From an uncultured Acinetobacter sp. (GTDB lineage Bacteria > Pseudomonadota > Gammaproteobacteria > Pseudomonadales > Moraxellaceae): a DNA stretch of 55,875 nucleotides. How positions within the stretch are numbered: the stretch's first letter is position 1; each line of letters starts with the position of its first letter. This document shows positions 1 to 8,478 of this stretch, piece by piece. Under the pieces are notes generated by a model, which saw only the letters and a list, made by a program, of their open reading frames with translations, was not told the origin of the DNA and ran no database searches. A program made the translations under genes and the position numbers. The DNA lies in assembly GCA_913777945.1 (NCBI GenBank), contig CAJYTY010000001.1, positions 1 through 55,875 of the forward strand. Direction: 5' to 3'.

Positions 1-96
1 GTAAACGCGTGAACGAGCACCATAGTAACCTTTAGCGCGAGCAAGAATTTTTTTGTGACGACGATGAGCCACTACACCACGTTTTACACGAGCCAT
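1..96 (-). CDS. rplT: 50S ribosomal protein L20 (partial, N-terminal 32 residues)
   Basis: The first 32 codons of L20 are visible, and the gene runs off the left edge of the window. The basic N-terminus ([16 protein letters not shown], then [13 protein letters not shown]) is characteristic of L20, which binds 23S rRNA early in 50S assembly. An AAGGAG Shine-Dalgarno (104-109) overlaps the rpmI stop codon, and the start lies 11 bases beyond that stop, so it is surely cotranscribed with rpmI. In E. coli L20 also represses its own operon at the translational level; whether that holds here cannot be judged from this fragment. Confidence 0.97.
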
Positions 97-107
97 TTAT
101 AATCTCC

Positions 108-302
108 TTAGATGTATGGGCACATAGCACGAACTGATGCAACGTCACTTACGTGAACCATTACACAACCGCGCAATTGACGGATACGCTTAGCAGATTT
201 TTTGGTCAAAATGTGGCGCTTGAATGCTTGTTTGCGCTTGAAACCGTTTGCAGTCGCTTTAAAGCGTTTAGCTGCACCACGGCGAGTTTTTAACTTAGCC
301 AT
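108..302 (-). CDS. rpmI: 50S ribosomal protein L35
   Basis: This 64-residue, strongly basic protein starts [15 protein letters not shown] and contains the [12 protein letters not shown] block typical of bacterial L35. The reading frame stays open upstream of 302, but the family length and N-terminus fix the start at the ATG of 302, preceded by AAGAGGTTACT. It forms an operon with rplT. The canonical partner infC is not directly upstream: its stop is about 3.2 kb away, and a plus-strand MFS gene diverges from rpmI, so rpmI must have its own promoter within 303-420. Confidence 0.97.
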   Translation of the reverse strand: MAKLKTRRGAAKRFKATANGFKRKQAFKRHILTKKSAKRIRQLRGCVMVHVSDVASVRAMCPYI

Positions 303-415
303 AGTAACCTCTTTTGGGCACCTGTTCGGCTCGTTTGCACTATTGCAAATCGACCTGCAGGTAAGGAAGGCAGTATCATATAGCATCTGCCTTTAAAACA
401 AAAGTAAAATGCTCA
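303..415 (-). promoter_or_regulatory. Candidate rpmI-rplT promoter and leader
   Basis: Because the upstream neighbour is divergent, the ribosomal protein pair needs a local promoter. On the minus strand TTGTTT is followed, 18 bases later, by GATACT. The inverted repeat AAGGCAG/CTGCCTT surrounds the putative -10. The leader to the rpmI ATG would be about 70-80 bases. The assignment is by eye and only moderately supported. Confidence 0.35.
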
Positions 416-467
416 TTTTTTAACAGCAACTACTTTATTTTTCTCAAACGTTATTTTCCATAATTAA

Positions 468-484
468 TTCTCAAATTATGAGAA
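468..484. promoter_or_regulatory. Inverted repeat upstream of the MFS gene, candidate operator
   Basis: TTCTCA-N5-TGAGAA is a perfect 6-base-arm inverted repeat about 55 bases before the MFS start. A perfect TATAAT lies at 505-510, which places the repeat over the expected -35 region. The geometry fits a dimeric repressor or activator site, but no regulator gene lies next to it. Confidence 0.3.
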
Positions 485-538
485 ACATCCACAAAATCAG
501 CACCTATAATAGAATCAAATTATTAAATCTTTATTCTT

Positions 539-1792
539 ATGAATATTCAGAATGACGCATTCGCCGCGTTACGGTATCGAGATTTCTCTATCGTGACCTT
601 GAATCAATTTTGCTTAACACTGGCAATTTTAATTCAGGAAATTATTGTTGCTTATTCACTCTATCAAATCACTCGTGATCCCCTAACCTTAGGTTTTATT
701 GGTCTGGCTGAAGCAATCCCATTTATCACGCTTTCTTTATGGGGTGGCTATTTTGCAGATAAACTGAATAAACAAAGCATTATGAAGGTTTGTTTATTCT
801 TTTCCATTCCTTTACCTTTGGTTCTTTGGGGCTTATTCCATTTACATGGCTTAGAAAAAATTGGTATTAGCACACTTTCTTGGGGCATTTATGCTGTCAT
901 ATTTGCCTTGGGTACTATTCGAGGTTTTTACAATCCATCAGCAACCTCACTCAAACCCTTTTTAATTCCACGCGAGCTGTATGCCAATGGTGCTACATGG
1001 ACAACGATCGGTTGGCAAAGTGGTGTAATTATTGGACCAATGCTCGGCGGTTTTATGTTGGCATTTCTTGGCAGAGAAACCAGCCTTTTTACAGTAGCTA
1101 CATTATTAGCGATCTGCTTTGTTTTGATTAACTGCTTACAGAAACGAACTTTCCCAAAAATGGAAACTGAGAATGTCTTACAAAGTCTGACCGATGGTTT
1201 CCGCTTTATTTGGAAAACTAAAATCGTTTTATGGGCAATTTCATTAGATCTTGTTTCAGTATTATTTGGTGGTGTAATTGCATTATTGCCAATTTTTGCA
1301 GAAGAGATTTTAAAGGTTGGTCCTGAAGGTTTAGGCTATTTACGTGCAGCCCCTTCGATCGGTGCACTCATTACGATGATCGTACTCACCAAGTTCCCAC
1401 CGATGCATCACGCTTGGCGGAATATGTTATTGGCTGTCGCTGGCTTTGGTATTTTTACCATTCTGTTCGCTTTCTCAAACAATATGTGGCTGTCGCTATT
1501 TGCCTTAGCCATGACTGGTGCTTGTGACAGTGTTTCTGTCGTGGTTCGTCAAACAGTGCTGCAAATTTTCCCGCCTGAAAATATGCGAGGTCGCGTGGCT
1601 GCTGTAAATGGAATGTTCGTTTCATCGAGTAATGAACTGGGGGCTTTTGAATCTGGTCTTGCAGCCAAATATCTCGGAACAATCACTGCAACCATTTTTG
1701 GTGGTTGTATGACGCTTGCAGTTGTAACTTACTGTTGGTTTAAAACCAGCGATTTGTTTAAAGTCGATATTACCGAAGGTGCTGATCCTTAA
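539..1792 (+). CDS. MFS transporter (MFS_3/EntS-like exporter)
   Basis: This 417-residue protein has about 12 hydrophobic segments and belongs to the major facilitator superfamily. The signature loop between TM2 and TM3 reads GGYFADKLNKQ (residues 69-79), and a second half-repeat contains RGRVAAVNGMF late in the protein. The overall pattern is that of the MFS_3 group, which includes the enterobactin exporter EntS, but the substrate cannot be told. It stands alone, diverges from rpmI and ends in a clear terminator at 1800-1828. No strong Shine-Dalgarno precedes the ATG. Proton-driven efflux of a small molecule at the inner membrane is an inference from the family. Confidence 0.85.
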   Translation: MNIQNDAFAALRYRDFSIVTLNQFCLTLAILIQEIIVAYSLYQITRDPLTLGFIGLAEAIPFITLSLWGGYFADKLNKQSIMKVCLFFSIPLPLVLWGLFHLHGLEKIGISTLSWGIYAVIFALGTIRGFYNPSATSLKPFLIPRELYANGATWTTIGWQSGVIIGPMLGGFMLAFLGRETSLFTVATLLAICFVLINCLQKRTFPKMETENVLQSLTDGFRFIWKTKIVLWAISLDLVSVLFGGVIALLPIFAEEILKVGPEGLGYLRAAPSIGALITMIVLTKFPPMHHAWRNMLLAVAGFGIFTILFAFSNNMWLSLFALAMTGACDSVSVVVRQTVLQIFPPENMRGRVAAVNGMFVSSSNELGAFESGLAAKYLGTITATIFGGCMTLAVVTYCWFKTSDLFKVDITEGADP

Positions 1793-1799
1793 AGGTTTT

Positions 1800-1828
1800 G
1801 GGAAAGGTCAAACTTTCCCTATTTTTTA
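1800..1828 (+). terminator. Rho-independent terminator of the MFS gene
   Basis: A GGGAAAG stem, 6-base loop and CTTTCCC are followed by TATTTTTT, directly after the MFS stop codon. Confidence 0.8.
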
Positions 1829-2251
1829 AAAAACTCCAAGATATAACACATACAATGTTAAATAACGCCCACCTTTGGCGATGGTGACAATCAATAAAAA
1901 TCGCCAAAAATTTTCTTTCATCAATCCTGCAATCAAGGTGATCGGATCACCAATCACAGGTGTCCAACTCAGTAGCAGGGAATAAAAACCATATTTATGA
2001 TAAATCTGTTGTGCCTGCTCTAAACGCCGTCCAGAAACAGGAAACCATTTTTTATCTTTAAAATGTTCAATTTTCAGTCCTAACCACCAGTTCACACATG
2101 AACCCAAGACATTTCCAATGGTTGCTATTAAGATCAGATAAAGAGGGTTGGAAAGCCCTTGTATCAATAAGGTTATTAATACTGCTTCCGACTGTAAAGG
2201 TAATAATGTCGCAGCCCCAAAAGCAGATATAAACAACAACCAATAACTCAT
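1826..2251 (-). CDS. YqaA family inner-membrane protein (DedA/SNARE-associated-like)
   Basis: This 141-residue protein has about four hydrophobic stretches. It has the short DedA-related layout of the YqaA family: FGAATLLPLQSEA near the N-terminus, a GNVLGSCVNWWLG segment, and a re-entrant WTPVIGDPITLIAGLM motif near residues 96-111. DedA relatives have been linked to lipid-carrier recycling and envelope homeostasis, but this short subfamily has no firm activity. The gene follows yfcG after 27 bases in the same direction and is probably in that operon. It converges on the MFS gene, whose terminator abuts its 3' end. Confidence 0.8.
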   Translation of the reverse strand: MSYWLLFISAFGAATLLPLQSEAVLITLLIQGLSNPLYLILIATIGNVLGSCVNWWLGLKIEHFKDKKWFPVSGRRLEQAQQIYHKYGFYSLLLSWTPVIGDPITLIAGLMKENFWRFLLIVTIAKGGRYLTLYVLYLGVF

Positions 2252-2278
2252 GAGGCGAACTTAGACACTATAGAAAAA

Positions 2279-2896
2279 TTAGACTTGGATCGACAAAGCT
2301 TTTTGTATCGCAGGACGAGCAGTTAAACGTTCAATATAATCTTGTACATACGGATAATCTTGAAGTTGAATGCCTTGCCATTCATAACGCAATGCCCAAG
2401 GCAAGATTGCCATATCCGCAATTGAATACTCACCCGCCACAAACTTCTGACCAATCAATTGTTTATTTAAAACAGTGTAAAGGCGCTTAGTCTCATTGAT
2501 ATAACGATCAATTGCATAAGGAATACGCTCAGGTGCAAATTTATTAAAATGATGATTTTGCCCTAGCATTGGACCAAACCCACCCATTTGCCACATTAAC
2601 CATTGCTCCACTTCAACTCGCTCTTGTTCATCCGTAGGATAGAATAATCCAGTCTTCCGACCTAAATATTGTAGGATTGCACCTGATTCAAATACAGAAA
2701 TCGGTTCACCTCGCGGTCCATTTTGATCAACTATCGCTGGAATTTTATTATTAGGAGAGATTCTTAAGAAGTCTGGTTGGAACTGATCATTTTCTAAAAT
2801 ATTAATAGGAAAAATCTGATATTCGAGTCCCATTTCCTCCAAGGCAATTGTTATTTTATGGCCGTTAGGTGTACCCCAATAATATAAGTCAATCAT
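2279..2896 (-). CDS. yfcG: Glutathione S-transferase family protein, YfcG-like disulfide reductase
   Basis: This 205-residue protein has a thioredoxin-like N-domain (about 1-80) and a helical C-domain. It closely follows E. coli YfcG as I remember it: MIDLY at the start, TPNGHKIT with the Thr9 and Asn11 used for glutathione-dependent disulfide reduction, FLRISPNNKIPAIVD, and ESGAIL. It also carries GGFGPMLGQNHHF. YfcG/Nu-class enzymes lack a catalytic Cys or Tyr and reduce low-molecular-weight disulfides using two glutathiones. A good AGGAC Shine-Dalgarno sits before the ATG. The symbol is by resemblance. Confidence 0.85.
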   Translation of the reverse strand: MIDLYYWGTPNGHKITIALEEMGLEYQIFPINILENDQFQPDFLRISPNNKIPAIVDQNGPRGEPISVFESGAILQYLGRKTGLFYPTDEQERVEVEQWLMWQMGGFGPMLGQNHHFNKFAPERIPYAIDRYINETKRLYTVLNKQLIGQKFVAGEYSIADMAILPWALRYEWQGIQLQDYPYVQDYIERLTARPAIQKALSIQV

Positions 2897-3023
2897 TATA
2901 TTGTCCTATTCATCGTTATCTTGACTGTTGTTGCGTTATAGCACATTTTATAGTAAATGATCAGCAAACTAGCACCAAAAGAAACAATAAAACCGTGTTT
3001 TCAAAGGTAATCTTTTTAAATAT

Positions 3024-3344
3024 CTAAATTCGATCAGCTAAGAATTGTTTTGCTTGTTCTCCTACAAATCTACGCCCCGCATTAGTTCCATTGATCCACT
3101 CATCAGCAGAGAATAGGTCAAACATACCCACTTTAAATAAAGTTGGAATTGCTAAAATCAGCTCTTCCTCTACCGCACCTCGAACGCCTGCATTATAGAG
3201 ATTAATATTATGCAGCATGGTGGCAACCGTTCCTGTTTGCACTCGACTACCATCTTTGAGCTTTACCTGTGGCAACACTTCGCCATCTTGTAGCACTTTT
3301 TGATTAATTTCTGCGAGTTCTTTAGTTCCTATAATTGTAGTCAT
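3024..3344 (-). CDS. Uncharacterised 106-residue protein
   Basis: I do not recognise a characterised family. The protein is soluble, with no signal peptide or membrane segment, and mildly acidic. It contains a VKLKDGSRVQTGTVATMLHN block (about 27-46), an alternating helix region around EEELILAIPTLFKVGMFDLF, and a C-terminal GRRFVGEQAKQFL. AGGAAC precedes the ATG at a normal distance and the codon use looks like that of its neighbours, so it is a real gene. It sits alone between yfcG and the infC terminator on the same strand, with about 125 bases on the yfcG side. Confidence 0.75.
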   Translation of the reverse strand: MTTIIGTKELAEINQKVLQDGEVLPQVKLKDGSRVQTGTVATMLHNINLYNAGVRGAVEEELILAIPTLFKVGMFDLFSADEWINGTNAGRRFVGEQAKQFLADRI

Positions 3345-3460
3345 AAATGTTCCTATTCTTAAATTATGTAATTATCAATCAAACCTATCATATTTTATTT
3401 TAGATATTGTTGAGTAATATGGATAAATTTTAAGTAGATAAATATATTATTTTCTGACAT

Positions 3461-3490
3461 AAAAAAGCACCGCTTGTTGCGGTGCTTTTT
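3461..3490 (-). terminator. Terminator downstream of infC
   Basis: AAAAAAGCACCGC-TTGTT-GCGGTGCTTTTT forms a GC-rich hairpin with a U tract on the minus strand 12 bases past the infC stop. It separates the thrS-infC transcript from rpmI-rplT. Confidence 0.88.
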
Positions 3491-3501
3491 CTAAAGAAAA
3501 A

Positions 3502-4053
3502 TTACTTTTTCTTTTTCGGACCAAGTAACATGCCCATCTGACGACCTTCCATCTTCGGCGCTTGTTCAACTACGCCAAACTCAGCAACGTCAGCTTCAAT
3601 TTTTTGCAATTGAGCCAAACCAAGCTGTTGATGTGCCATCTCACGACCACGGAAACGCAAAGTAATTTTTACCTTATTTCCTTCTTCAAGGAAACGTAAA
3701 ATTGCACGCAATTTTACTTGGTAATCACCTACGTCCGTTGCAGGACGTAACTTGATTTCTTTCACTTGCACTTGATGCTGTTTTTTCTTCGCATCTTTTT
3801 GCTTTTGCTTTAAGTCAAATAAGTGCTTGTTGTAGTCCATGATTTTACAAACAGGCGGTTCTGCATTAGCAACAATCTCAACAAGGTCAAGATTAGCTTC
3901 TTCAGCAGCACGTAATGCTTCAGTTAATGAAACAACACCTTTTTGTTCTCCATCTGCAGCGACGAGGCGTACTTCTTTCGCACGGATCTCTTCGTTAATT
4001 GCAGGACGGTTACTTTTAGCACCTTGTTGCTGGTTACGGTCAGGCTGTTTAAT
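3502..4053 (-). CDS. infC: Translation initiation factor IF-3 (ATT start)
   Basis: IF3 binds the 30S subunit and checks start-codon and initiator-tRNA pairing. The first ATG in frame is at 3840, but starting there would delete the N-domain. The frame continues upstream through 71 further IF3-like codons ([18 protein letters not shown], then [19 protein letters not shown]) to an ATT at 4051-4053, preceded by GGAGTAATAAAG. With that start the protein is 183 residues, close to E. coli IF3 (180), which also uses ATT and is autoregulated through it. The C-domain carries the [13 protein letters not shown] motif. The gene starts 5 bases after the thrS stop, so the two are an operon. Confidence 0.96.
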   Translation of the reverse strand: MKQPDRNQQQGAKSNRPAINEEIRAKEVRLVAADGEQKGVVSLTEALRAAEEANLDLVEIVANAEPPVCKIMDYNKHLFDLKQKQKDAKKKQHQVQVKEIKLRPATDVGDYQVKLRAILRFLEEGNKVKITLRFRGREMAHQQLGLAQLQKIEADVAEFGVVEQAPKMEGRQMGMLLGPKKKK

Positions 4054-4058
4054 CTTTA

Positions 4059-5981
4059 TTACTCCACAATGTACCGGCCGCGTTCGGCAACGGCAGATTT
4101 CACTAGGTCAATAAATGCATCTACTGACATAGTACCTAAATTTTTTCCTGAGCGAGTACGCACATTAACAGTACCTTCTTCAACTTCTCGATCACCAAGA
4201 ACTAGAAGGTAAGGAATACGCTCTAGGGTACGCTCACGAATCTTAAATCCGATCTTTTCATTTCTCAAGTCAGAAATAGCACGAAGACCATTTTCTTTGA
4301 GTTTTGCAACCACTTGTTCACATGCTTCTGCTTGTGAATCAGTAATATTCATAACACACGCTTGAATTGGTGTTAACCAAGGCGGCATAAAGCCCGCATA
4401 GTGTTCAATTAGTATACCAATAAAACGCTCAAAACTACCAAGAATTGCACGATGAAGCATGACTGGTTGATCACGATCGTTGTCTTCAGTGACATAAGAC
4501 GCATCTAAGCGAATTGGTAAGTTGAAGTCACATTGAATCGTACCGCACTGCCATACACGGCCTAAGCAATCTTTCAATGAAAATTCAATTTTCGGACCAT
4601 AGAATGCACCTTCACCAGGTTGCAAATCCCAAGCCAAGCCTGCGTTATCTAAAGCATCCGCCAAAGATTTTTCAGCCAAATCCCAAAGTGCATCATCACC
4701 GACACGTTTTTCAGGACGTGTAGACAATTTCATTTGCACTTCTTCAAAGCCGAAGTCTTTATAAACATCTAAAGTCAGCTTAATAAAGTCAGCAACTTCT
4801 TTACCAATTTGTTCTTTGGTACAGAAAATATGTGCATCATCTTGGGTAAATCCACGAACACGCATAATCCCGTGTAAAGAACCTGATGGCTCATTACGAT
4901 GACAAGAACCAAATTCAGCCAAACGAATTGGTAAATCACGGTAAGATTTCAAGCCTTGGTTAAACACTTGTACGTGACAAGGACAGTTCATTGGCTTAAC
5001 AGCATAGTTACGACTCTCTGAATGAGTTGTAAACATGTTGTCTGCGTAGTTGGCTGCATGACCAGATTTTTCCCAAAGCGTAAAATCGACGATTTGCGGC
5101 GTTTTAATCTCTAGGTAGCCATTGTCTTGCTGAACTTTACGCATGTATTGCTCAAGCACTTGGTAGATTGTCCAACCATTTGGATGCCAGAACACCATAC
5201 CCGGTGCTTCTTCTTGCATATGGAATAAATCTAAAGCTTTACCAATTTTACGATGGTCACGCTTTTCTGCTTCTTCAATACGTTTGATATATGCAGCTAA
5301 CTGTTTTTTATCAGCCCAAGCCGTACCATAGATACGTTGAAGCTGTTCATTCTTCGCATCACCACGCCAGTAAGCACCAGAGATTTTTGTGAGCTTGAAT
5401 GATTTTAAGAATTTAGTGTTTGGTACGTGCGGACCACGGCACATATCCAAATAATCTTGATGGTAGTACAAGCCCATTTGTGTTTCATTCGGCATGTCTG
5501 CGATCAAGCGCAATTTGTATTCTTCGCCACGTGCTGTGAATTCTGCAATCACCTCATCACGTGGTGTCATTTTTTTAATGACATCATAATCTTGATCGAT
5601 GAGCTTTTTCATACGCTCTTCAATCGCTGCCATATCATCTAAAGTAAAAGGACGTGGCATCCAGATGTCATAGTAGAAACCTTCTTCAATGACTGGACCA
5701 ATTACCATTTTTGCTTCTGGAAACAGCTGCTTAACAGCGTGACCAACGAGATGTGCGCAAGAGTGACGAATAATCTCTACGCCTTCTTCATCTTTAGGCG
5801 TGATAATTTGCACAGTTGCATCTTCGGTAATCAAGTCTGAAGCATCAACTAAACGATCATTGACACGACCTGCTACGGTATTTTTCGCAAGACCCGGACC
5901 GATGCTTAATGCAACGTCCATCACAGATACGGCTTGATCAAACTGTTTTTGATCGCCATTTGGCAAAGTGATAATTGGCAT
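4059..5981 (-). CDS. thrS: Threonyl-tRNA synthetase
   Basis: This 640-residue class II synthetase charges tRNA-Thr. The N-terminal TGS domain (about 1-60) is followed by the editing domain with [16 protein letters not shown]. The catalytic core has motif 2 near [17 protein letters not shown], the zinc-site MNCPCH, and motif 3 around [13 protein letters not shown]. The last roughly 100 residues are the anticodon-binding domain. The length matches E. coli ThrRS (642). AAGGA lies 7 bases before the ATG. The 5' leader carries what looks like a tRNA-mimicking operator (see 5998-6057), and infC follows directly. Confidence 0.98.
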   Translation of the reverse strand: MPIITLPNGDQKQFDQAVSVMDVALSIGPGLAKNTVAGRVNDRLVDASDLITEDATVQIITPKDEEGVEIIRHSCAHLVGHAVKQLFPEAKMVIGPVIEEGFYYDIWMPRPFTLDDMAAIEERMKKLIDQDYDVIKKMTPRDEVIAEFTARGEEYKLRLIADMPNETQMGLYYHQDYLDMCRGPHVPNTKFLKSFKLTKISGAYWRGDAKNEQLQRIYGTAWADKKQLAAYIKRIEEAEKRDHRKIGKALDLFHMQEEAPGMVFWHPNGWTIYQVLEQYMRKVQQDNGYLEIKTPQIVDFTLWEKSGHAANYADNMFTTHSESRNYAVKPMNCPCHVQVFNQGLKSYRDLPIRLAEFGSCHRNEPSGSLHGIMRVRGFTQDDAHIFCTKEQIGKEVADFIKLTLDVYKDFGFEEVQMKLSTRPEKRVGDDALWDLAEKSLADALDNAGLAWDLQPGEGAFYGPKIEFSLKDCLGRVWQCGTIQCDFNLPIRLDASYVTEDNDRDQPVMLHRAILGSFERFIGILIEHYAGFMPPWLTPIQACVMNITDSQAEACEQVVAKLKENGLRAISDLRNEKIGFKIRERTLERIPYLLVLGDREVEEGTVNVRTRSGKNLGTMSVDAFIDLVKSAVAERGRYIVE

Positions 5982-5997
5982 AATAAAATCCTTAAGG

Positions 5998-6028
5998 AGT
6001 GATGCCCTATACGAAGGAGCATATCACC
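5998..6028 (-). promoter_or_regulatory. thrS leader hairpin resembling the tRNA-Thr anticodon arm (candidate ThrRS operator)
   Basis: In the thrS mRNA direction the arms GUGAU and AUCAC pair, a 2-base bulge follows, and GCUC pairs with GGGC. This presents a 7-base loop UUCGUAU, closed by a C/A mismatch. The loop matches an anticodon loop read as U33-CGU(34-36)-A37, and CGU is a threonine anticodon. CGU lies 30-32 bases before the AUG and the hairpin ends 16 bases before it, just 5' of the Shine-Dalgarno. In E. coli ThrRS represses its own translation by binding such a mimic at a similar distance (established knowledge). Function here is inferred. Confidence 0.6.
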
Positions 6029-6041
6029 GCGAGATTATGTA

Positions 6042-6057
6042 TTGAGGCGAACCTCAA
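6042..6057 (-). promoter_or_regulatory. Second thrS leader hairpin with UUCG tetraloop
   Basis: On the mRNA strand UUGAGG-UUCG-CCUCAA forms a perfect 6-base-pair stem capped by a UUCG tetraloop, 13 bases upstream of the anticodon-like hairpin. Two hairpins separated by a single-stranded link is the arrangement known from the E. coli thrS operator. Whether this hairpin contacts ThrRS is unknown. Confidence 0.45.
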
Positions 6058-6245
6058 AAGATAAAAAACGGCGGATAAAAAAGTATTCAAGATTTTACAC
6101 AGGTTTAGTTGAGGATGAAACCTTTGAATCATAAAAACCTAGATTGATTAAGCTTCATCTCCGACTAAAGCCTAAATGATTTAGACTGAATGACACACTA
6201 TGTTGATATAGATATAAATGAAAAAAACACAAATGGAGCAAACAC

Positions 6246-7889
6246 ATGGTTAGTGCATATGATGAATTACCGAGAACCCCTGCAAATTTCGTTGCTTTAT
6301 CGCCTTTACGTTATTTAGAACGTGCTGCTTATATTTATCCACACCAAGCCGCAATTATTCATGGGGAACGTCAAATCACATGGCAACAAAGCTATCAACG
6401 TTGCCGCCAGTTTGCACATCAGCTCACTCAGTTAGGAATTAAAAAGAATGATACCGTTTCGGTACTCTTGCCGAATGTACCTGCAATGATTGAAGCACAT
6501 TTTGCTGTACCAATGGCAGGTGCAGTACTCAATACGCTGAATACTCGTCTCGATGCCAAAACCATTGCTTTTATGCTGGCTCATGCAGAATCAAAAGTTC
6601 TTTTGGTCGATCCAGAATTCAGATCACTTGCTGAAGAAGCATTAAAGCTGATCACTCAAGATATTATTGTGATTGATGTATTTGATCAGGAGTATGAGGG
6701 TGAGCAAATTGCACTTGGGCACTATGAATATGAATCATGGTTGGCTGAAGGTAATCCTGAATTTGAATGGCTACTTCCACAAGATGAATGGGATGCGATT
6801 AGTCTGAATTACACTTCAGGAACCACAGGCAATCCAAAAGGTGTGGTTTATCACCATCGCGGTGCTTATCTCAATGCGGCCAGTAATATTTTGGCATGTG
6901 GTATGAAACCTCGTGCAGTTTATCTATGGACACTACCACTATTTCACTGTAATGGTTGGTGTTTTGCATGGTCAATTGCAGCTAGTGGCGGCACCAATGT
7001 TTGCTTACGTCGAGTTGATCCAGTTTTAATTTTTAAATATATCGCTGAACACAAAGTCGATTATTTCTGCGGTGCGCCAATTGTCTTGTCGATGCTCATC
7101 AATACTCCAGCAGAACAAAAAACAGCTTTCAAACACCATGTTGAAGTCATGGTTGCGGGCGCTGCGCCACCTGTGGCAATCATCGAGGGGATGCGTCATA
7201 TTGGAATTAATGTTAATCATGTCTACGGTTTGACAGAAACGTATGGCCCATCGGCATTATGTGCTTCGCAAGCAGGATGGAGTGACTTATCTATTCAAGA
7301 ACAAGCTCAACTTCATTCACGCCAAGGTGTTCCTTATCCACTCCAAGACAGTATGCGAGTACTTGATCCTGAAACGATGCAACCCGTACCGAATGATGGG
7401 CAAACCATGGGCGAAATTATGTTCCGTGGTAATATCGTGATGAAAGGTTATCTCAAAAATCCACAAGCGACCGAAGAAGCTTTTAAAGGTGGTTGGTTTC
7501 ATACAGGAGATCTAGCCGTTTGCCATCCTGATGGTTATGCCAAAATTACTGATCGCTCTAAAGATATTATCATTTCAGGTGGCGAAAATATTTCATCGCT
7601 CGAAGTCGAAGATGTACTTTACCGCCACCCTGCTGTACTCACCGCCGCAGTGGTCGCAAAACCTGATGAACGTTGGCAAGAAGTACCTTGTGCTTTTATT
7701 GAACTCAAACAAGGTGCATCTGCATCCGCAGAAGAGATTATTGCACATTGCCAAAAAGAACTGGCTCGCTTTAAAGTTCCTAAAGATGTGGTGATTACTG
7801 AGATTCCGAAAACATCGACAGGGAAATTACAGAAATTTATTTTAAGAGAATGGGCAAAAGAACGAGCAAGCGTTTCGTTTGAGAATTAA
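6246..7889 (+). CDS. Acyl-CoA synthetase (AMP-forming, AlkK-like)
   Basis: This 547-residue ANL-superfamily ligase activates a carboxylic acid to its CoA thioester through an acyl-adenylate. The phosphate-binding motif LNYTSGTTGNPKGVVYH lies near residues 188-204. YGLTETYGP is the A5 motif, GWFHTGDLA the A7 motif, and PKTSTGKLQKFILRE carries the A10 catalytic lysine near the C-terminus. The N-terminus (TPLxFLERAA-like) and the length resemble medium- or long-chain ligases of the AlkK/DmdB type, but chain length cannot be read from sequence. A GGAG Shine-Dalgarno is present. The gene is monocistronic and divergent from thrS. Confidence 0.9.
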   Translation: MVSAYDELPRTPANFVALSPLRYLERAAYIYPHQAAIIHGERQITWQQSYQRCRQFAHQLTQLGIKKNDTVSVLLPNVPAMIEAHFAVPMAGAVLNTLNTRLDAKTIAFMLAHAESKVLLVDPEFRSLAEEALKLITQDIIVIDVFDQEYEGEQIALGHYEYESWLAEGNPEFEWLLPQDEWDAISLNYTSGTTGNPKGVVYHHRGAYLNAASNILACGMKPRAVYLWTLPLFHCNGWCFAWSIAASGGTNVCLRRVDPVLIFKYIAEHKVDYFCGAPIVLSMLINTPAEQKTAFKHHVEVMVAGAAPPVAIIEGMRHIGINVNHVYGLTETYGPSALCASQAGWSDLSIQEQAQLHSRQGVPYPLQDSMRVLDPETMQPVPNDGQTMGEIMFRGNIVMKGYLKNPQATEEAFKGGWFHTGDLAVCHPDGYAKITDRSKDIIISGGENISSLEVEDVLYRHPAVLTAAVVAKPDERWQEVPCAFIELKQGASASAEEIIAHCQKELARFKVPKDVVITEIPKTSTGKLQKFILREWAKERASVSFEN

Positions 7890-7903
7890 CCCCTAAAAAC
7901 AAA

Positions 7904-7932
7904 AAAAGAAGTTTCAACTGAAACTTCTTTTT
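7904..7932. terminator. Bidirectional terminator between the acyl-CoA synthetase gene and darP
   Basis: The perfect stem AAAGAAGTTTC/GAAACTTCTTT with loop AACT is flanked by an A run on the left and a T run on the right, so it can serve both convergent genes. Confidence 0.85.
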
Positions 7933-7936
7933 GGCT

Positions 7937-8476
7937 TTAACCTTGATCAGATAACAAGGCGACTTGCTGTACATAGTTCACAAATTTGAGCTTGGATGAG
8001 GCAAGTTCTTCTTCACTCACCTGCTGTTTGATATCTCGATGAATGCGCAAAACATGCTGGCGCAAAGTATGGCGTTCAGAAGCATTAAAAACTTTACTAA
8101 ACTCATTAATGATTGGATCACCTTGATCAATCATCCGATCTACCCAACGCATCAATTGCATTTGTTTTTTAGCGCCTTGTTGCGGTGTCAAATAAGATAA
8201 AATCGTGGTTTCATTTTCATTCCGCAATAACTTACCAACACGTTGAAACTGACGACGACGTGCTTCAAATGAACTGATCTTCTGCACTTCAAGTAATGCA
8301 TCAATCAAACGCTCATCCACAGGAAGCTTTTGAATTTGTTTTGGATTGAGTTGAGCCAATTGCTCACCTAAAGCAGCCATACGTTGCACAGCTTTTTTTT
8401 GCTCGGTTCTACTCGCACGTCCTTCTAATGACTCAAAATCTTCATCTGTATAACGTTGTTGGGTACCACGTGCCAC
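7937..8476 (-). CDS. darP: Ribosome biogenesis protein DarP/YjgA (DUF615)
   Basis: This 179-residue, basic, all-helical protein matches the YjgA family: the N-terminal YTDEDFESLEGRASRTEQKK, then a KLPVDERLIDALLEVQKI block and a C-terminal FNASERHTLRQHVLRI segment. E. coli DarP binds late 50S precursors and helps build the peptidyl-transferase centre. Translation starts at a GTG (8474-8476) two bases after the npr stop, with GAGG inside the end of npr acting as Shine-Dalgarno, so it is probably translationally coupled. It is the last gene of the pcnB-darP run. Confidence 0.93.
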   Translation of the reverse strand: MARGTQQRYTDEDFESLEGRASRTEQKKAVQRMAALGEQLAQLNPKQIQKLPVDERLIDALLEVQKISSFEARRRQFQRVGKLLRNENETTILSYLTPQQGAKKQMQLMRWVDRMIDQGDPIINEFSKVFNASERHTLRQHVLRIHRDIKQQVSEEELASSKLKFVNYVQQVALLSDQG

Positions 8477-8478
8477 TA

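Noticed and set aside
3839..4114. Plus-strand open frame of 91 codons opposite the start of infC and the end of thrS
   Set aside because: It is antisense to conserved IF3 and ThrRS codons and exists because the ATT start of infC is not an ATG; its protein has no plausible features.
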